This document shows positions 50,769 to 59,830 of a stretch of DNA of 64,000 nucleotides, in pieces; position 1 is the first letter of the stretch, and the number at the start of each line of letters is the position of its first letter. The translations under genes and the position numbers were made by a program. The notes beneath the pieces were generated by a model. That model ran no database searches and was not told the origin of the DNA. It saw only the letters and a program-made list of their open reading frames with translations. Origin of the DNA: Schumannella luteola (lineage in GTDB: Bacteria > Actinomycetota > Actinomycetes > Actinomycetales > Microbacteriaceae); assembly GCF_013408685.1 (NCBI RefSeq), contig NZ_JACBZY010000001.1:248001-312000 (forward strand), given 5' to 3'.

Positions 50769-52423
50769 GCCAGCACCTCCCGTCGCATCCGCTTGAGGTC
50801 GTGCATGATGCCCTTCTCCGTGTCGCCGAGCAGGTCGTGCAGGCGGCGGTAGTGCGTGTACAGGCGGTCGTAGGCATCGGCGCGAGCGGGGTCGGGCGTG
50901 TAGACGGCCCGCTCGACGCGGCCCATCGCCGCCGCGGCGGCCGCGACATCCGGATAGGCGCCCGCGGCGACGGCCGCGTGGATCGCCGAGCCGAGCGCCG
51001 GACCTTGCTCGCTGCCGATGATCGAGATCGGCATCCGCAGCACGTCGCTGTAGATCTGCATGAGCGTCGCGTTGCGGATGAGTCCGCCGGCCGCGACGAA
51101 CTCGTTGACGGGCACGCCGGACTCGCCGAAGGCCTCGACGATGCGCCGGGTGCCGAACGCGGTCGACTCGAGCAGCGCGCGGTACATCTCGACCGGGGTG
51201 GTCGCGAGCGTGAGCCCGACGAAGACGCCCGAGAGCTCGTGGTCGACGAGCACCGAGCGGTTGCCGCTCTGCCAGTCGAGGGCGACGAGCCCGTGCGCGC
51301 CGACCGGCGCCTCCGCACCGAGGTCGGTCAGCAGCTGGTGGATGCTCGCGCCGGCGGCCGCGGCCTGCTCGGTCAGCGCCGCGGGCACCGCGTTCTGCAC
51401 GAACCAGGCGAAGATGTCGCCGACGCCCGACTGCCCGGCCTCGTAGCCGTAGAGCCCGTCGATGATGCCGCCGTCGACGACGCCGCACATGCCCGGCACC
51501 TCGGCGAGCGTCGATCCCGACATGACGTGGCAGGTCGAGGTGCCCATGATGGCGACGAGCTGGCCGGGCCGGGTCGACTGCGCGGCCGGGGCGGTGACGT
51601 GCGCATCCACGTTGCCGACGGCGACGGGGATGCCGACGGGCAGCCCGGTCCAGGCGGCGGCCTCGGCGGTCAGCGTGCCGGCCGCCTGCCCGAGGCGGCC
51701 GATCGGCGCATCCAGCTTGGTGTCGGCGAAGTCGGCGAAGCGCTCATCGAGGGCGCCGAGGTAGTCGCGCGAGGGGTAGGCGCCGTCCTGCAGCACACCC
51801 TTGTACCCGGCCGTGCAGGCGTTGCGGGTGTAGACGCCGGTGAGCTGCCAGACGATCCAGTCGGCGGCCTCGACGAACCAGCGCATGCGGGCGTAGAGCT
51901 CGGGCGCCTCGTCGAGCAGCTGCAGCGCCTTCGCGAGCTCCCACTCCGAGCTGAGGAACCCGCCGTAGCGCGCCAGCCAGGTCTCGCCGCGCTCGCGGGC
52001 GAGCGCGTTGATGCGGTCGGCCTGCGCGCCGGCGGCGTGGTGCTTCCAGAGCTTCACGTAGGCGTGCGGCTCGTCGGCGAGGCCGTCGAGCTCGTTGAGC
52101 GGGGTGCCGTCCGCATCCACCGGCAGCGGCGTGGATGCGGTGAAGTCGGTCGCGACGCCGATCACCTGCGCCGGGTCGATGCCGGCGTCGGCGATCGCCG
52201 CGGGCACGGCGACCCGCAGCACCTCGCGGTAGTCGTCGGGCACCTGCAGCGCCCAGTCGGGCGGCAGACGACGTCCGCTCGGCAGGGCCGTGTCGAGCAC
52301 GCCGTGGCGGTACTCGTGCACGGCCGAGCCGAGCTCGGCACCGTCGGAGACGCGCACGACGAGTGCGCGCCCCGACAGGGTTCCGTAGTCGATTCCGATC
52401 ACGCAGGCGTCGCCGGTGCTCAC
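50765..52423 (-). CDS. araB: L-ribulokinase (FGGY family)
   Basis: A 552-residue kinase that phosphorylates L-ribulose. VIGIDYGTLSGRALVVRVSD, VIGVATDFTASTPLPVDADG, YVKLWKHHAAGAQADRIN, IMGTSTCHVMSG, AGQSGVGDIF and AGGLIRNATLMQIYSDVL are typical AraB motifs. The GTG at 52423 has GGAG upstream. araA is not in the window, so L-ribulose must come from elsewhere or from another pentose. The gene follows the MHS permease and overlaps araD. Confidence 0.95.
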   Translation of the reverse strand: MSTGDACVIGIDYGTLSGRALVVRVSDGAELGSAVHEYRHGVLDTALPSGRRLPPDWALQVPDDYREVLRVAVPAAIADAGIDPAQVIGVATDFTASTPLPVDADGTPLNELDGLADEPHAYVKLWKHHAAGAQADRINALARERGETWLARYGGFLSSEWELAKALQLLDEAPELYARMRWFVEAADWIVWQLTGVYTRNACTAGYKGVLQDGAYPSRDYLGALDERFADFADTKLDAPIGRLGQAAGTLTAEAAAWTGLPVGIPVAVGNVDAHVTAPAAQSTRPGQLVAIMGTSTCHVMSGSTLAEVPGMCGVVDGGIIDGLYGYEAGQSGVGDIFAWFVQNAVPAALTEQAAAAGASIHQLLTDLGAEAPVGAHGLVALDWQSGNRSVLVDHELSGVFVGLTLATTPVEMYRALLESTAFGTRRIVEAFGESGVPVNEFVAAGGLIRNATLMQIYSDVLRMPISIIGSEQGPALGSAIHAAVAAGAYPDVAAAAAAMGRVERAVYTPDPARADAYDRLYTHYRRLHDLLGDTEKGIMHDLKRMRREVLA

Positions 52424-52492
52424 TGCTTGCTCCGTTTCAGCGCTGCGCCCTCGGCGCGGCGGTTCGTGGCCCGGGCGCACCGGGCCGAGGGG

Positions 52493-53827
52493 TCACTCGG
52501 GAAGGGGCGTGAACGCGGTCTCGCGGATGCGCAGGGCGGTGATGCCCGCGACCAGCGAGGTCACGATCAGGTAGAAGGCGGGCACCCAGATGCTGCCGGT
52601 GGCGGCGATGAGTCCCGCGATGAGGGCCGGGGCCGCTCCGCCGAAGATCGCGGTGCCGATGTTGTAGCCGAAGCCGTAGGCGGCGGTGCGGAAGCGGGTG
52701 GGGAACAGCTCGGTCATGGTGCTCTGCACGACGCCGAAGGTGCCGGCGAAGACGATCGACATGATGACCGTGCCGATGAGGGCGGTCGCGAACGATCCCT
52801 GAGTCAGCAGCCAGTAGCAGGGCAGGCCGAGCACGACCATCGCGAACGACGACCCGGCGAGCAGCGGCCGGCGGCCGAAGCGGTCGGAGAGACGGCCGGC
52901 GAGCAGCGAGAACGGCGCGCCGACGAGCAGGGCGAGGCCGGTGATGGTGAGCGCCTGCACCGACTCGAACTTCAGCTGCGAGGTCATGAAGCTCGGCATG
53001 TAGATGAAGAGGATGAAGTAGCCCGAGCTGTTGAAGAGCGGCAGCAGGATCGTGAGAAGCATGCCGCGGCGGCCGGCCTTGTCGAGGAAGGCCTCCTTGA
53101 GCGGGTTCGTGACGACGAGGTTCTTGGTCTCGACCTTCTCGAACTCGGGGCTCTCGCCGGCGCTCATGCGCACCCAGAGGGCGACGAGGCCGAGCGGCAG
53201 CGCGACGAGGAAGGGCAGGCGCCATCCCCACTCGGTCATGGTCTCCTGGCCGAGTCCGGCCATGAGGCCGGCGGCGAAGAAGGTGCCGACCATCATCGCC
53301 AGGAAGGTGGCGGCGTTGGCGTAGCTGACGACCTGGCCGCGCTTGCCGTGCGGCGCGTTCTCGCTGAGGTACGAGTTGGCGTTGCCGGTCTCGGCGCCCA
53401 TCGAGAAGCCCTGCACGAAGCGCAGCAGCACCAGCGCGATGGGGGCGATGATGCCGATCTGGGCGGCGCCCGGCAGCAGGCCGATCGCGCCGGTGGCGAC
53501 GCTCATGGTGGTGACGAGGAAGATCAGCACCTTGCGGCGGCCGATGCGGTCGCCCCAGTGGCCGCCGACGGCGGCGCCCAGGGGGCGGATGAAGAAGGGG
53601 ATGCCGAAAGCGACGAGCGTGAGGAACAGCCCGGTGCCGGCGTTGTCGGCGGGGAAGAACACGAGCGCGAGCGTGCCGGCGAGGAAGCCGTAGATCGCGT
53701 TGTCGTAGAGCTCCACGAAGATGCCGGAGAGTCCGGCGATGACCGACTTCCCTTCGATCCGGGTGCGCTCGGCGGGCACGGTCGCGCCGGCGGCGGATGC
53801 CGGGGGCGGGGTGGTCTCGGTGGTCAT
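52493..53827 (-). CDS. MHS family MFS transporter (metabolite:H+ symporter)
   Basis: A 444-residue, twelve-helix permease. GLSGIFVELYDNAIYGFLAG starts the first helix; GHWGDRIGRRKVLIFLVTTM is the MFS loop 2-3 motif; RFVQGFSMGAETGNANSYLS is characteristic of the MHS family (citrate, shikimate, proline/betaine, alpha-ketoglutarate carriers). As first gene of the araB/araD/gntK/idnO operon it probably imports a sugar acid or polyol. A promoter region with a palindrome lies upstream. Confidence 0.92.
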   Translation of the reverse strand: MTTETTPPPASAAGATVPAERTRIEGKSVIAGLSGIFVELYDNAIYGFLAGTLALVFFPADNAGTGLFLTLVAFGIPFFIRPLGAAVGGHWGDRIGRRKVLIFLVTTMSVATGAIGLLPGAAQIGIIAPIALVLLRFVQGFSMGAETGNANSYLSENAPHGKRGQVVSYANAATFLAMMVGTFFAAGLMAGLGQETMTEWGWRLPFLVALPLGLVALWVRMSAGESPEFEKVETKNLVVTNPLKEAFLDKAGRRGMLLTILLPLFNSSGYFILFIYMPSFMTSQLKFESVQALTITGLALLVGAPFSLLAGRLSDRFGRRPLLAGSSFAMVVLGLPCYWLLTQGSFATALIGTVIMSIVFAGTFGVVQSTMTELFPTRFRTAAYGFGYNIGTAIFGGAAPALIAGLIAATGSIWVPAFYLIVTSLVAGITALRIRETAFTPLPE

Positions 53828-53891
53828 GGGGTTCCCTTCGTCGTCTTCGTCGAAGCTAAAAGCGCTGTGTTTCCGGGCCGTTTCCCGGATG

Positions 53892-53911
53892 CAACATTCT
53901 ATATTCTGTTG
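53892..53911. promoter_or_regulatory. Operator-like palindrome upstream of the MHS permease operon
   Basis: CAACA-nnn-TATA-nnn-TGTTG has matching arms and an AT-rich centre, a rare composition here. A further TCTC-ttatc-GAGA element lies at 53915-53927. They precede the MHS-araB-araD-gntK-idnO operon by about 65 bases. The spacing would suit a GntR- or LacI-type regulator. Confidence 0.5.
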
Positions 53912-53976
53912 AATCTCTTATCGAGAGACAAGACCCGACCGCCGCGGCGTCGTCACCACGACGGCCGGAGCCATCG

Positions 53977-55011
53977 CTACTCCGCGTCGCCGATGCGCAG
54001 CAGCACCTTGCACGAGCGCGAGGAATCGGCGGCCCGGGCGAAGGCCTCCGTCACCTCGTCGAGCGTGAACTCGTCGCTCACCACCGCATCCAGCTCGGGG
54101 TGCTCGGCGAGCATCCGCACCGCGTCATCCAGCTCGATGTCGAAGCGCTGCGAGCCGAGCAGGGTGATCTCGCGGGCGATCAGGCCCGCGATCGGCACCG
54201 ACAGCGGACCGGCGGGCAGCATGCCGAGCTGCAGCACCGTGCCGCCGACGCGCACGCGCTCCAGCGCCGAGACGAGCGACGGCACGACGCCCGCGGCCTC
54301 GACCACGACGTCGAAGGAGCCCGGCTCCGGCTCGGGGTCGACGCCGAGCTGCACCACCGCATCCGCACCGACCCGGCGCGCCACCTCGAGCGGGGCGCGC
54401 TGCAGATCGGCGGCGGTCACGTGGGCGGCGCCCGCGCGCTTCAGCGCGGCGACGGCGAGGCTGCCGATCGGCCCGGCGCCGCTGACGAGCACCTTCGCGC
54501 CCTCCACGACCGAGCCCAGCCGGCGCACGCCGTGCAACGCGACCGAGAGCGGCTCGGCCAGGGCCGCACGCCGCAGCGGCAGCTCGTCGGGCAGCGCGCG
54601 CAGCTGGTCGGGCAGCACCTCGAGCAGCTCGGTGAAGCCGCCCTGCGTGTGCGGCCACGTCGAGGCGCTGCCGAGGTAGGTGCCGCCGGGCTGCGTGTTC
54701 ACGCCGGCGCCCTCGACGCCGCCGGGCGGGGGCGGCGGGGTGGCCGGGTGGATGGCGACGCGGTCGCCGACCTTCTGCGGGGTGACCGCATCCGCCCCGA
54801 CGCTCTCGACGACGCCGACGACCTCGTGCCCGAGCACGAGCGGCTCGCGGATCTCGTAGGCGCCGTTGCGGCCGTCCTTGGCGTAGTGCAGGTCGGAGCC
54901 GCAGATTCCGCCGTAGACGATGCGCACCAGCAGGCGGTCGGCGGCGACCTCGGGCGCGGGCAGCTCGGTGACGACGAGGTCTCCGGCGCCGCGGGCGACG
55001 ACTGCTCTCAT
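53977..55011 (-). CDS. idnD: Zinc-type alcohol dehydrogenase, L-idonate 5-dehydrogenase-like
   Basis: A 344-residue MDR-family enzyme oxidising L-idonate to 5-ketogluconate. Catalytic zinc ligands are in GGICGSDLHY and LGHEVVG; VLVSGAGPIGSLAVAALKRA is the NAD fold; REITLLGSQRF is typical of IdnD. The loop that usually holds four structural-zinc cysteines reads HPATPPPPPGGVEGAG with none. Only two cysteines exist in the whole protein. The ATG has AGGAG upstream. It is the last gene of the aminotransferase/SDR/isomerase operon. Confidence 0.85.
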   Translation of the reverse strand: MRAVVARGAGDLVVTELPAPEVAADRLLVRIVYGGICGSDLHYAKDGRNGAYEIREPLVLGHEVVGVVESVGADAVTPQKVGDRVAIHPATPPPPPGGVEGAGVNTQPGGTYLGSASTWPHTQGGFTELLEVLPDQLRALPDELPLRRAALAEPLSVALHGVRRLGSVVEGAKVLVSGAGPIGSLAVAALKRAGAAHVTAADLQRAPLEVARRVGADAVVQLGVDPEPEPGSFDVVVEAAGVVPSLVSALERVRVGGTVLQLGMLPAGPLSVPIAGLIAREITLLGSQRFDIELDDAVRMLAEHPELDAVVSDEFTLDEVTEAFARAADSSRSCKVLLRIGDAE

Positions 55012-55073
55012 GGGTTCACTCCTGGTGTCTTCGACGGGTTGCGGATGCGGGATGCGGTGCGACGCGGGGCGCG

Positions 55074-55850
55074 TCAGCGTCCGAGGTAGCCGCCGTCGAC
55101 CGGCAGCACGACGCCGTGCACGTACTCGGCGGCGGGCGAGGCGAGGAATAGCGCGGCGCCGGCGATGTCGTCGGCGCGACCCCAGCGTCCGTAGGGGATG
55201 CGCTCGCGGATCTGCCGGTCGCGCACCTCGTCCGCACGCAGGGCGGTGTTCATCTCGGTGTCGATGAAGCCGGGCGCGATCGCGTTGACGCGCACGCCGC
55301 GGGCGGCCCACTCGTTCGACAGCGTCTTGGTGAGCTGGCCGACGGCGCCCTTCGAGGTCGCGTAGGCGGCGGCCGTGTAGCCGCCGGTGAACGAGAGCAT
55401 CGAGGCGATGTTGATGATCGTGCCGGTGCCGCGTTCGAGCATCGGCCGGGCGAAGAGCTGGGTCAGCTCGACGACGGCGCGCAGGTTCACCTGCATGACG
55501 CGGTCGAAGTCGTCGAGCGGGAACTCCTCGAAGCGGTGGCGGATGTTGATGCCGGCGTTGTTGACGAGGATGTGCACCTCGCGCTCGGCGAGGATGCCGT
55601 CGACCGCGCCCGCGATCGACGCCGCGTCGGCGAGGTCGACGGCGACCGCCGTGTAGTCGCCCTCGAGACCCACGTCGGTGCGCCGCTGCAGGCCGATGAC
55701 GCTCGCGCCGTTCTTCAGCAGCAGCTCGGCGATCGCGCGGCCGAGGCCGCCGCTCGCGCCGGTGACGACGGCCGTGCGGCCGGTCAGGTCGACGGAGAAG
55801 CCGAGCTCGTCGGCCGGCTTCGCGGCGGGGTTCACGACGTCGGCGCTCAT
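55074..55850 (-). CDS. SDR, KduD/gluconate 5-dehydrogenase-like
   Basis: A 258-residue classical SDR: TGASGGLG (about residues 30-37), NNAGINIRHRFEEFPLDDFD, NIASMLSFTGGYTAAAYATS with the YATSK catalytic lysine, and VHGVVLPVDGGYLGR. These features are typical of 2-dehydro-3-deoxy-D-gluconate 5-dehydrogenase (KduD) and relatives. Its ATG overlaps the stop of the next upstream SDR gene by four bases. It probably interconverts keto and hydroxy forms of a sugar acid. Confidence 0.85.
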   Translation of the reverse strand: MSADVVNPAAKPADELGFSVDLTGRTAVVTGASGGLGRAIAELLLKNGASVIGLQRRTDVGLEGDYTAVAVDLADAASIAGAVDGILAEREVHILVNNAGINIRHRFEEFPLDDFDRVMQVNLRAVVELTQLFARPMLERGTGTIINIASMLSFTGGYTAAAYATSKGAVGQLTKTLSNEWAARGVRVNAIAPGFIDTEMNTALRADEVRDRQIRERIPYGRWGRADDIAGAALFLASPAAEYVHGVVLPVDGGYLGR

Positions 55851-56635
55851 GCGATGTGCGATCCGCCGTTGACGTCGTAGGTGACGCCCGTGAGGTAGCC
55901 GGCCTCTTCGCGCAGCAGGAAGGCGACGACCGCGGCCACGTCATCCACGGTTCCGACGCGGCCCACCGGCAGCTCCTGCAGCAGCTGCGTCTTGCGCTCG
56001 TCGCTGAGACGGCCGCCCATGATGTCGGTGTCGATCGACCCCGGCGAGACCGAGTTGGCGGTGATGCCGTGCGGGCCGAGCTCGCGGGCGAGGGTGCGCG
56101 CGAGGCCGAGCAGCGCGGCCTTCGACGCGGAGTACGCGGCGCGGCCGTACACCCCTCCCCCGCGCTGGGCGGAGGCGGAGGAGATGTTGACGATGCGGCC
56201 GACGCTGTTCGCGGCCATGATGCGCGCGGCACCCTGCGTGACGTGGAAGGTGCCGGTGAGGTTGATGTCGACGACCCGGTTCCACTCCTCGCGGCTCACC
56301 TCGAGGAACGGCACCGGCGAGCTGACGCCGGCGTTGTTGACCAGGCCGACGACCTGGGGCAGCGTCGCCTGGATGTCGGCGAGCGCCGCATCCACCGAGT
56401 CGGCGTTCGAGATGTCGGCGCCGAAGCCCGCGGCGACGGCGCCGGTGCTGCGCGAGATGTCGTCGGCGACGGCCTTGCTGGCCTCCTTGTCGAGGTCGAC
56501 GACGGCGACGGCCCAGCCCTCGAGGGCGAGGCGCAGGGCGATGCCGCGGCCGATGCCGCGCTCGCTGGCGGCGCCGGTGACGATCGCGGTGCGCTCGTCG
56601 GGGAAGGCGGTGGCGGGATAGGCGGGGACGCTCAT
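55847..56635 (-). CDS. SDR with an expanded glycine-rich loop (paralogue A)
   Basis: A 262-residue SDR. The cofactor loop is TGAASERGIGRGIA, two residues longer than the usual TGxxxGxG. NNAG, NISSASAQ, YSASK and GVTYDVNGGSHIA complete the family set. It is paralogous to the SDR at 57682-58455, which has the same SERGIGR loop. The ATG at 56635 follows GGAGCACC; an upstream ATG gives a Pro/His-rich leader that looks non-coding. The substrate is unknown, probably a sugar-acid intermediate. Confidence 0.87.
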   Translation of the reverse strand: MSVPAYPATAFPDERTAIVTGAASERGIGRGIALRLALEGWAVAVVDLDKEASKAVADDISRSTGAVAAGFGADISNADSVDAALADIQATLPQVVGLVNNAGVSSPVPFLEVSREEWNRVVDINLTGTFHVTQGAARIMAANSVGRIVNISSASAQRGGGVYGRAAYSASKAALLGLARTLARELGPHGITANSVSPGSIDTDIMGGRLSDERKTQLLQELPVGRVGTVDDVAAVVAFLLREEAGYLTGVTYDVNGGSHIA

Positions 56636-56693
56636 GCGGTGCTCCGGTGGTTCTCGGTGATGAGGTGGATGCAATGGGTGCGGATGCGCTCGA

Positions 56694-57689
56694 TCAGCGC
56701 GGCAGGATCGAGCGCAGATAGCGCTCGTTCTCGGCGCCGACGCTGAGTCCGTCGCCGCCGTAGTGCTCGACGACGAAGGCGCCGGAGAAGCCGTGCGCGA
56801 TCGCGTAGTGCACCCCCCGGCGGTAGTCGATGATCCCGGTGGCGAGGGTCGAGGGATGCGTGAGCACGACCCCGGCGGCCGGGTTCTCGAGGCGCGAGTA
56901 GTTCTTCACGTGCCAGTAGTTGGTGCGCGGCAGCACCTGAGCGGCGGTGTGCTCCCAGGGCTCGATCGGGCCCTGGTGGCGCACGAGGTTGCCGAGGTCG
57001 GGGTTGAGCCCGGCGGCCGAGGAGCCGATCTCGTCGAGGAAGTCGACCGAGGCGGCGCCCGAGCTGAGGAAGCCCTCCTCGTACATCTCGATCGAGATCT
57101 CGAGGCCGAGCGATTCGGCGTGGTCGGCGAGTTCGCGGTACTCGCGGATCGCCTTCGCGCGGGTCTCGGCGTCGGCGGGGCCGGGGTCGCCAGGCACGGT
57201 CCAGAACCACTGCACGGCCTTCTGCTCGGGGGTGAGCACGTCGTGCAGCCCGAAGCAGACGATCGGGGCGCCGAGCTCGGCGGCCGCGTCGATCGAGCGG
57301 TGCGAGAACGCGAGGGCGGCGGCGGCCTTGTCGGCGTCGCGGTTGAGGATGCTCTCGCGCGGCACCGCGACCGAGACCGGGGCGAGCCCGGCATCCGCCA
57401 GCACGTCCTTCAGCTCGGCGCGACGGGCGCTGTCGAGATCTCCCGCGCGCACCCAGTTGCTGGCCAGCTCGATCGCCGTGTAGCCGGCGTCGACGGCGGG
57501 CTGCAGCAGAGCGCGCCACACCTCGGCGGGCTGCCCGGTGACCGGGCTGCCGCCGGCGGTCGTGCCGGCGAACTGCAGCATCGCGGCCGCGATCGGCCAG
57601 TCCTCGGGAGTGTGCGGCGACGCGAACCCGGGGTCGACGGCGAGCGACGGGCGGGTGACGGGCGGCGCGGCGGCGTCGGTGTCAGCCAA
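56694..57689 (-). CDS. Sugar phosphate isomerase/epimerase (xylose-isomerase-like TIM barrel)
   Basis: A 331-residue AP-endonuclease-2 fold barrel. Likely metal ligands: glutamate in ISIEMYEEG, aspartate in GLNPDLGNLV, histidine in NYWHVKNYSR and glutamate in VVEHYGGDG. It begins with a 50-residue non-conserved leader. It overlaps the preceding SDR gene by eight bases (57682-57689), a sign of tight co-translation. It probably isomerises or epimerises the keto-sugar handled by the SDRs. Confidence 0.86.
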   Translation of the reverse strand: MADTDAAAPPVTRPSLAVDPGFASPHTPEDWPIAAAMLQFAGTTAGGSPVTGQPAEVWRALLQPAVDAGYTAIELASNWVRAGDLDSARRAELKDVLADAGLAPVSVAVPRESILNRDADKAAAALAFSHRSIDAAAELGAPIVCFGLHDVLTPEQKAVQWFWTVPGDPGPADAETRAKAIREYRELADHAESLGLEISIEMYEEGFLSSGAASVDFLDEIGSSAAGLNPDLGNLVRHQGPIEPWEHTAAQVLPRTNYWHVKNYSRLENPAAGVVLTHPSTLATGIIDYRRGVHYAIAHGFSGAFVVEHYGGDGLSVGAENERYLRSILPR

Positions 57690-58455
57690 TGCGGATGCCT
57701 CCGTTGATGTTGTAGGTCGCGCCGGTGATGTAGCCGGCCTCCTCGCCGATGAGGAAGTCGATCAGCGCGGCGACCTCGCGGGTCGTGCCGAGGCGGCCGA
57801 CCGGCAGCTGCGCCAGGAACTGCGGGGCGCGGTCGTCGGTGATGCGGCCGCCCATGATGTCGGTGTCGATCGTCGCCGGGGCGACCACGTTGACGGTGAC
57901 CCCGTGCGGCGCCATCTCGAGCGCGACGGCGCGGCTGAACGCATCCACGGCGCCCTTCGACGCGGCGTACGACGACTTGCTGTAGGTGCCGCCGCCGTTC
58001 TGCATCGCGGTCGAGCCGAGGTTGACGACGCGGCCGTACTTCCGTTCGACGAGCCCCGGCATGACGCGCTGGGTGACGACGAAGGTGCCGGTCGCGTTGA
58101 CGCGCAGCACGCGCTCCCAGGTCGCCAGGTCGAGCTCGAGGAAGGGGATGGGCGAGCTGATGCCGGCGATGTTGACGAGCGCCTGCACGGCCGGCAGCTT
58201 CGCCTCGACCTCGGTGATCGCGGCGTCGACGCTGGCCGGGTCGGCCACGTCGGCGGCGAGGCCGAGGGCCTGGATGCCGTGGGCCTCGGCCAGCTCGGCG
58301 GCGAGCGCCGCGACCGCGTCGGCATCCCGATCGAGCAGGGCGAGCGACCAGCCCGCCGGGGCGAGCCGGTTCGCGAGCTCGCGGCCGATGCCGCGCTCGG
58401 AGCCGGCGCCGGTGATGATCGCGGTGCCGTGGGGGGTCGTGCTGCTGTCGGTCAT
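57682..58455 (-). CDS. SDR with an expanded glycine-rich loop (paralogue B)
   Basis: A 257-residue SDR with TGAGSERGIGRELA as the cofactor loop. NIAGISSPIPFLELD replaces NNAG, which is slightly unusual. LGST and YAASK are the catalytic motifs and GATYNINGGIRIG the C-terminus. It is the closest relative of the SDR at 55847-56635 in the window. It lies between the aminotransferase gene (66-base gap) and the isomerase gene (8-base overlap). Confidence 0.87.
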   Translation of the reverse strand: MTDSSTTPHGTAIITGAGSERGIGRELANRLAPAGWSLALLDRDADAVAALAAELAEAHGIQALGLAADVADPASVDAAITEVEAKLPAVQALVNIAGISSPIPFLELDLATWERVLRVNATGTFVVTQRVMPGLVERKYGRVVNLGSTAMQNGGGTYSKSSYAASKGAVDAFSRAVALEMAPHGVTVNVVAPATIDTDIMGGRITDDRAPQFLAQLPVGRLGTTREVAALIDFLIGEEAGYITGATYNINGGIRIG

Positions 58456-58521
58456 GTCGTCCTCGTCGTCGGGGATGTCGGGTCGGGGCGTGCGCGGTGC
58501 GTCGGCTGCGTCGTCCGCGGC

Positions 58522-59730
58522 TCAGGCGAGCTTCGCGACGGCGCCGCGGATCGCCTCGACGGCCTCGGTGAGCGTGGCCTCGTCGGTCGCGAAGGAGATG
58601 CGGAAGAACGGCGACAGACCGTAGGCGGCGCCGTGCACGACGGCGACCTTCGCCTCGTCGAGCAGGTAGAGCGTCACGTCCTCGTCGTTCTCGAGCACCG
58701 AGCCCGACGGGGTGGTGCGGCCGAGCAGTCCGGCGCAGTTGACATAGAGGTAGAAGGCGCCGTCGGGCGACAGCGTGCTGAGTCCCTCGATCGAGTTGAT
58801 GCCCTCGACGACGAGGTCGCGGCGACTGCGGTAGACCTCGACCATCGCCGGCACGGCCGACTGGTCGCCGGCGAGCGCCTCGGCGGCGGCGGCCTGGCTG
58901 ATGGAGGCGGTGCTCGAGGTGGTCTGCGAGTGCAGCTTGTTGATCTCGCGCACCAGGTACTCGGGGCCGACGCCGTAGCCGACGCGCCATCCGGTCATCG
59001 CGTAGGTCTTCGAGACGCCGTTGACGACGAGCACGCGCTCGCGCAGCTCGGGGGCGGCCTCGACGATCGAGACGACGCGGTCGTCGCCGTAGTAGATCTC
59101 GTCGTAGATCTCGTCGGTCAGCACCTCGACGCCGGGGAAGTCGGCGAGCACCTCGGCGAGGGCGCGCAGCTGCTCGGCCGAGTAGACGGCGCCGGTCGGG
59201 TTGCTGGGGGCGTTGAGGATGATCCAGCGGGTGCGCTCGGTCAGCGCGGCGCGCAGCTGCTCGGGCTGGATGCGGAAGCCGTGCTGTTCGGTGGTCTCGA
59301 TGATCACCGGCTCGCCCTCGTTGGCACGCACCATGTCGGGGTACGAGACCCAGTAGGGCGCCGGGATGATGACCTCGTCGCCCGCGTCGAGCGTGGCCTG
59401 CAGAGCCGTGAAGATGACCTGCTTGCCGCCGACGCCGACCGCGAGCTGCGCATCCGTGTAGCGCTGGCCGGTGCGGCGCTCGACCCGGTCGAGGATCGCC
59501 TTCTTGAGCGGGGCGGTGCCGTTGCCCGAGGTGTACTTCGTGTCGCCGGCCTCGATCGCGGCGATCGCCGCGTCCTTGACGTTGCGGGGCGTGTCGAAGT
59601 CGGGCTCGCCGACGGTGAGGCTGAGGATGCGGTGCCCCTCGGCGCGCAGGCGGCGCACGCGCTCGGCGGCGGCCCCGCTCGGCGACTCCTCGATGCGCAG
59701 CACGCGCTGAGCCAGCTTCCGCTCGTCCAT
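58522..59730 (-). CDS. Class I/II PLP aminotransferase (AspC-like)
   Basis: A 402-residue fold-type I aminotransferase. LTVGEPDFDTPRNVKDAAIA (about residues 38-57), NAPSNPTGAVYSAEQLRALA, the PLP lysine in NGVSKTYAMTGWRVGYG and FRISFATDE with the carboxylate-binding arginine are all present. Substrate specificity cannot be predicted. AGAGGTGG lies before the ATG. As first gene of the six-gene operon it suggests that the degraded compound contains nitrogen or yields an amino acid. Promoter: TGACGC and TACCGT with a 16-base spacer. Confidence 0.9.
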   Translation of the reverse strand: MDERKLAQRVLRIEESPSGAAAERVRRLRAEGHRILSLTVGEPDFDTPRNVKDAAIAAIEAGDTKYTSGNGTAPLKKAILDRVERRTGQRYTDAQLAVGVGGKQVIFTALQATLDAGDEVIIPAPYWVSYPDMVRANEGEPVIIETTEQHGFRIQPEQLRAALTERTRWIILNAPSNPTGAVYSAEQLRALAEVLADFPGVEVLTDEIYDEIYYGDDRVVSIVEAAPELRERVLVVNGVSKTYAMTGWRVGYGVGPEYLVREINKLHSQTTSSTASISQAAAAEALAGDQSAVPAMVEVYRSRRDLVVEGINSIEGLSTLSPDGAFYLYVNCAGLLGRTTPSGSVLENDEDVTLYLLDEAKVAVVHGAAYGLSPFFRISFATDEATLTEAVEAIRGAVAKLA

Positions 59731-59830
59731 GGATGTCCACCTCTGTGTGTCGTGGGCTCGACGCCCTCGCGGTCTCTCGATCTCACGGTAGGGAGCGGCT
59801 CGGGCCGCGTCATCGGCTGGAGCATCGGCG

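Noticed and set aside
50753-54679. Very long plus-strand open frame (over 1300 codons) across araB, MHS permease and idnD
   Set aside because: Antisense of several well-supported genes; composition is a shadow of their codons.
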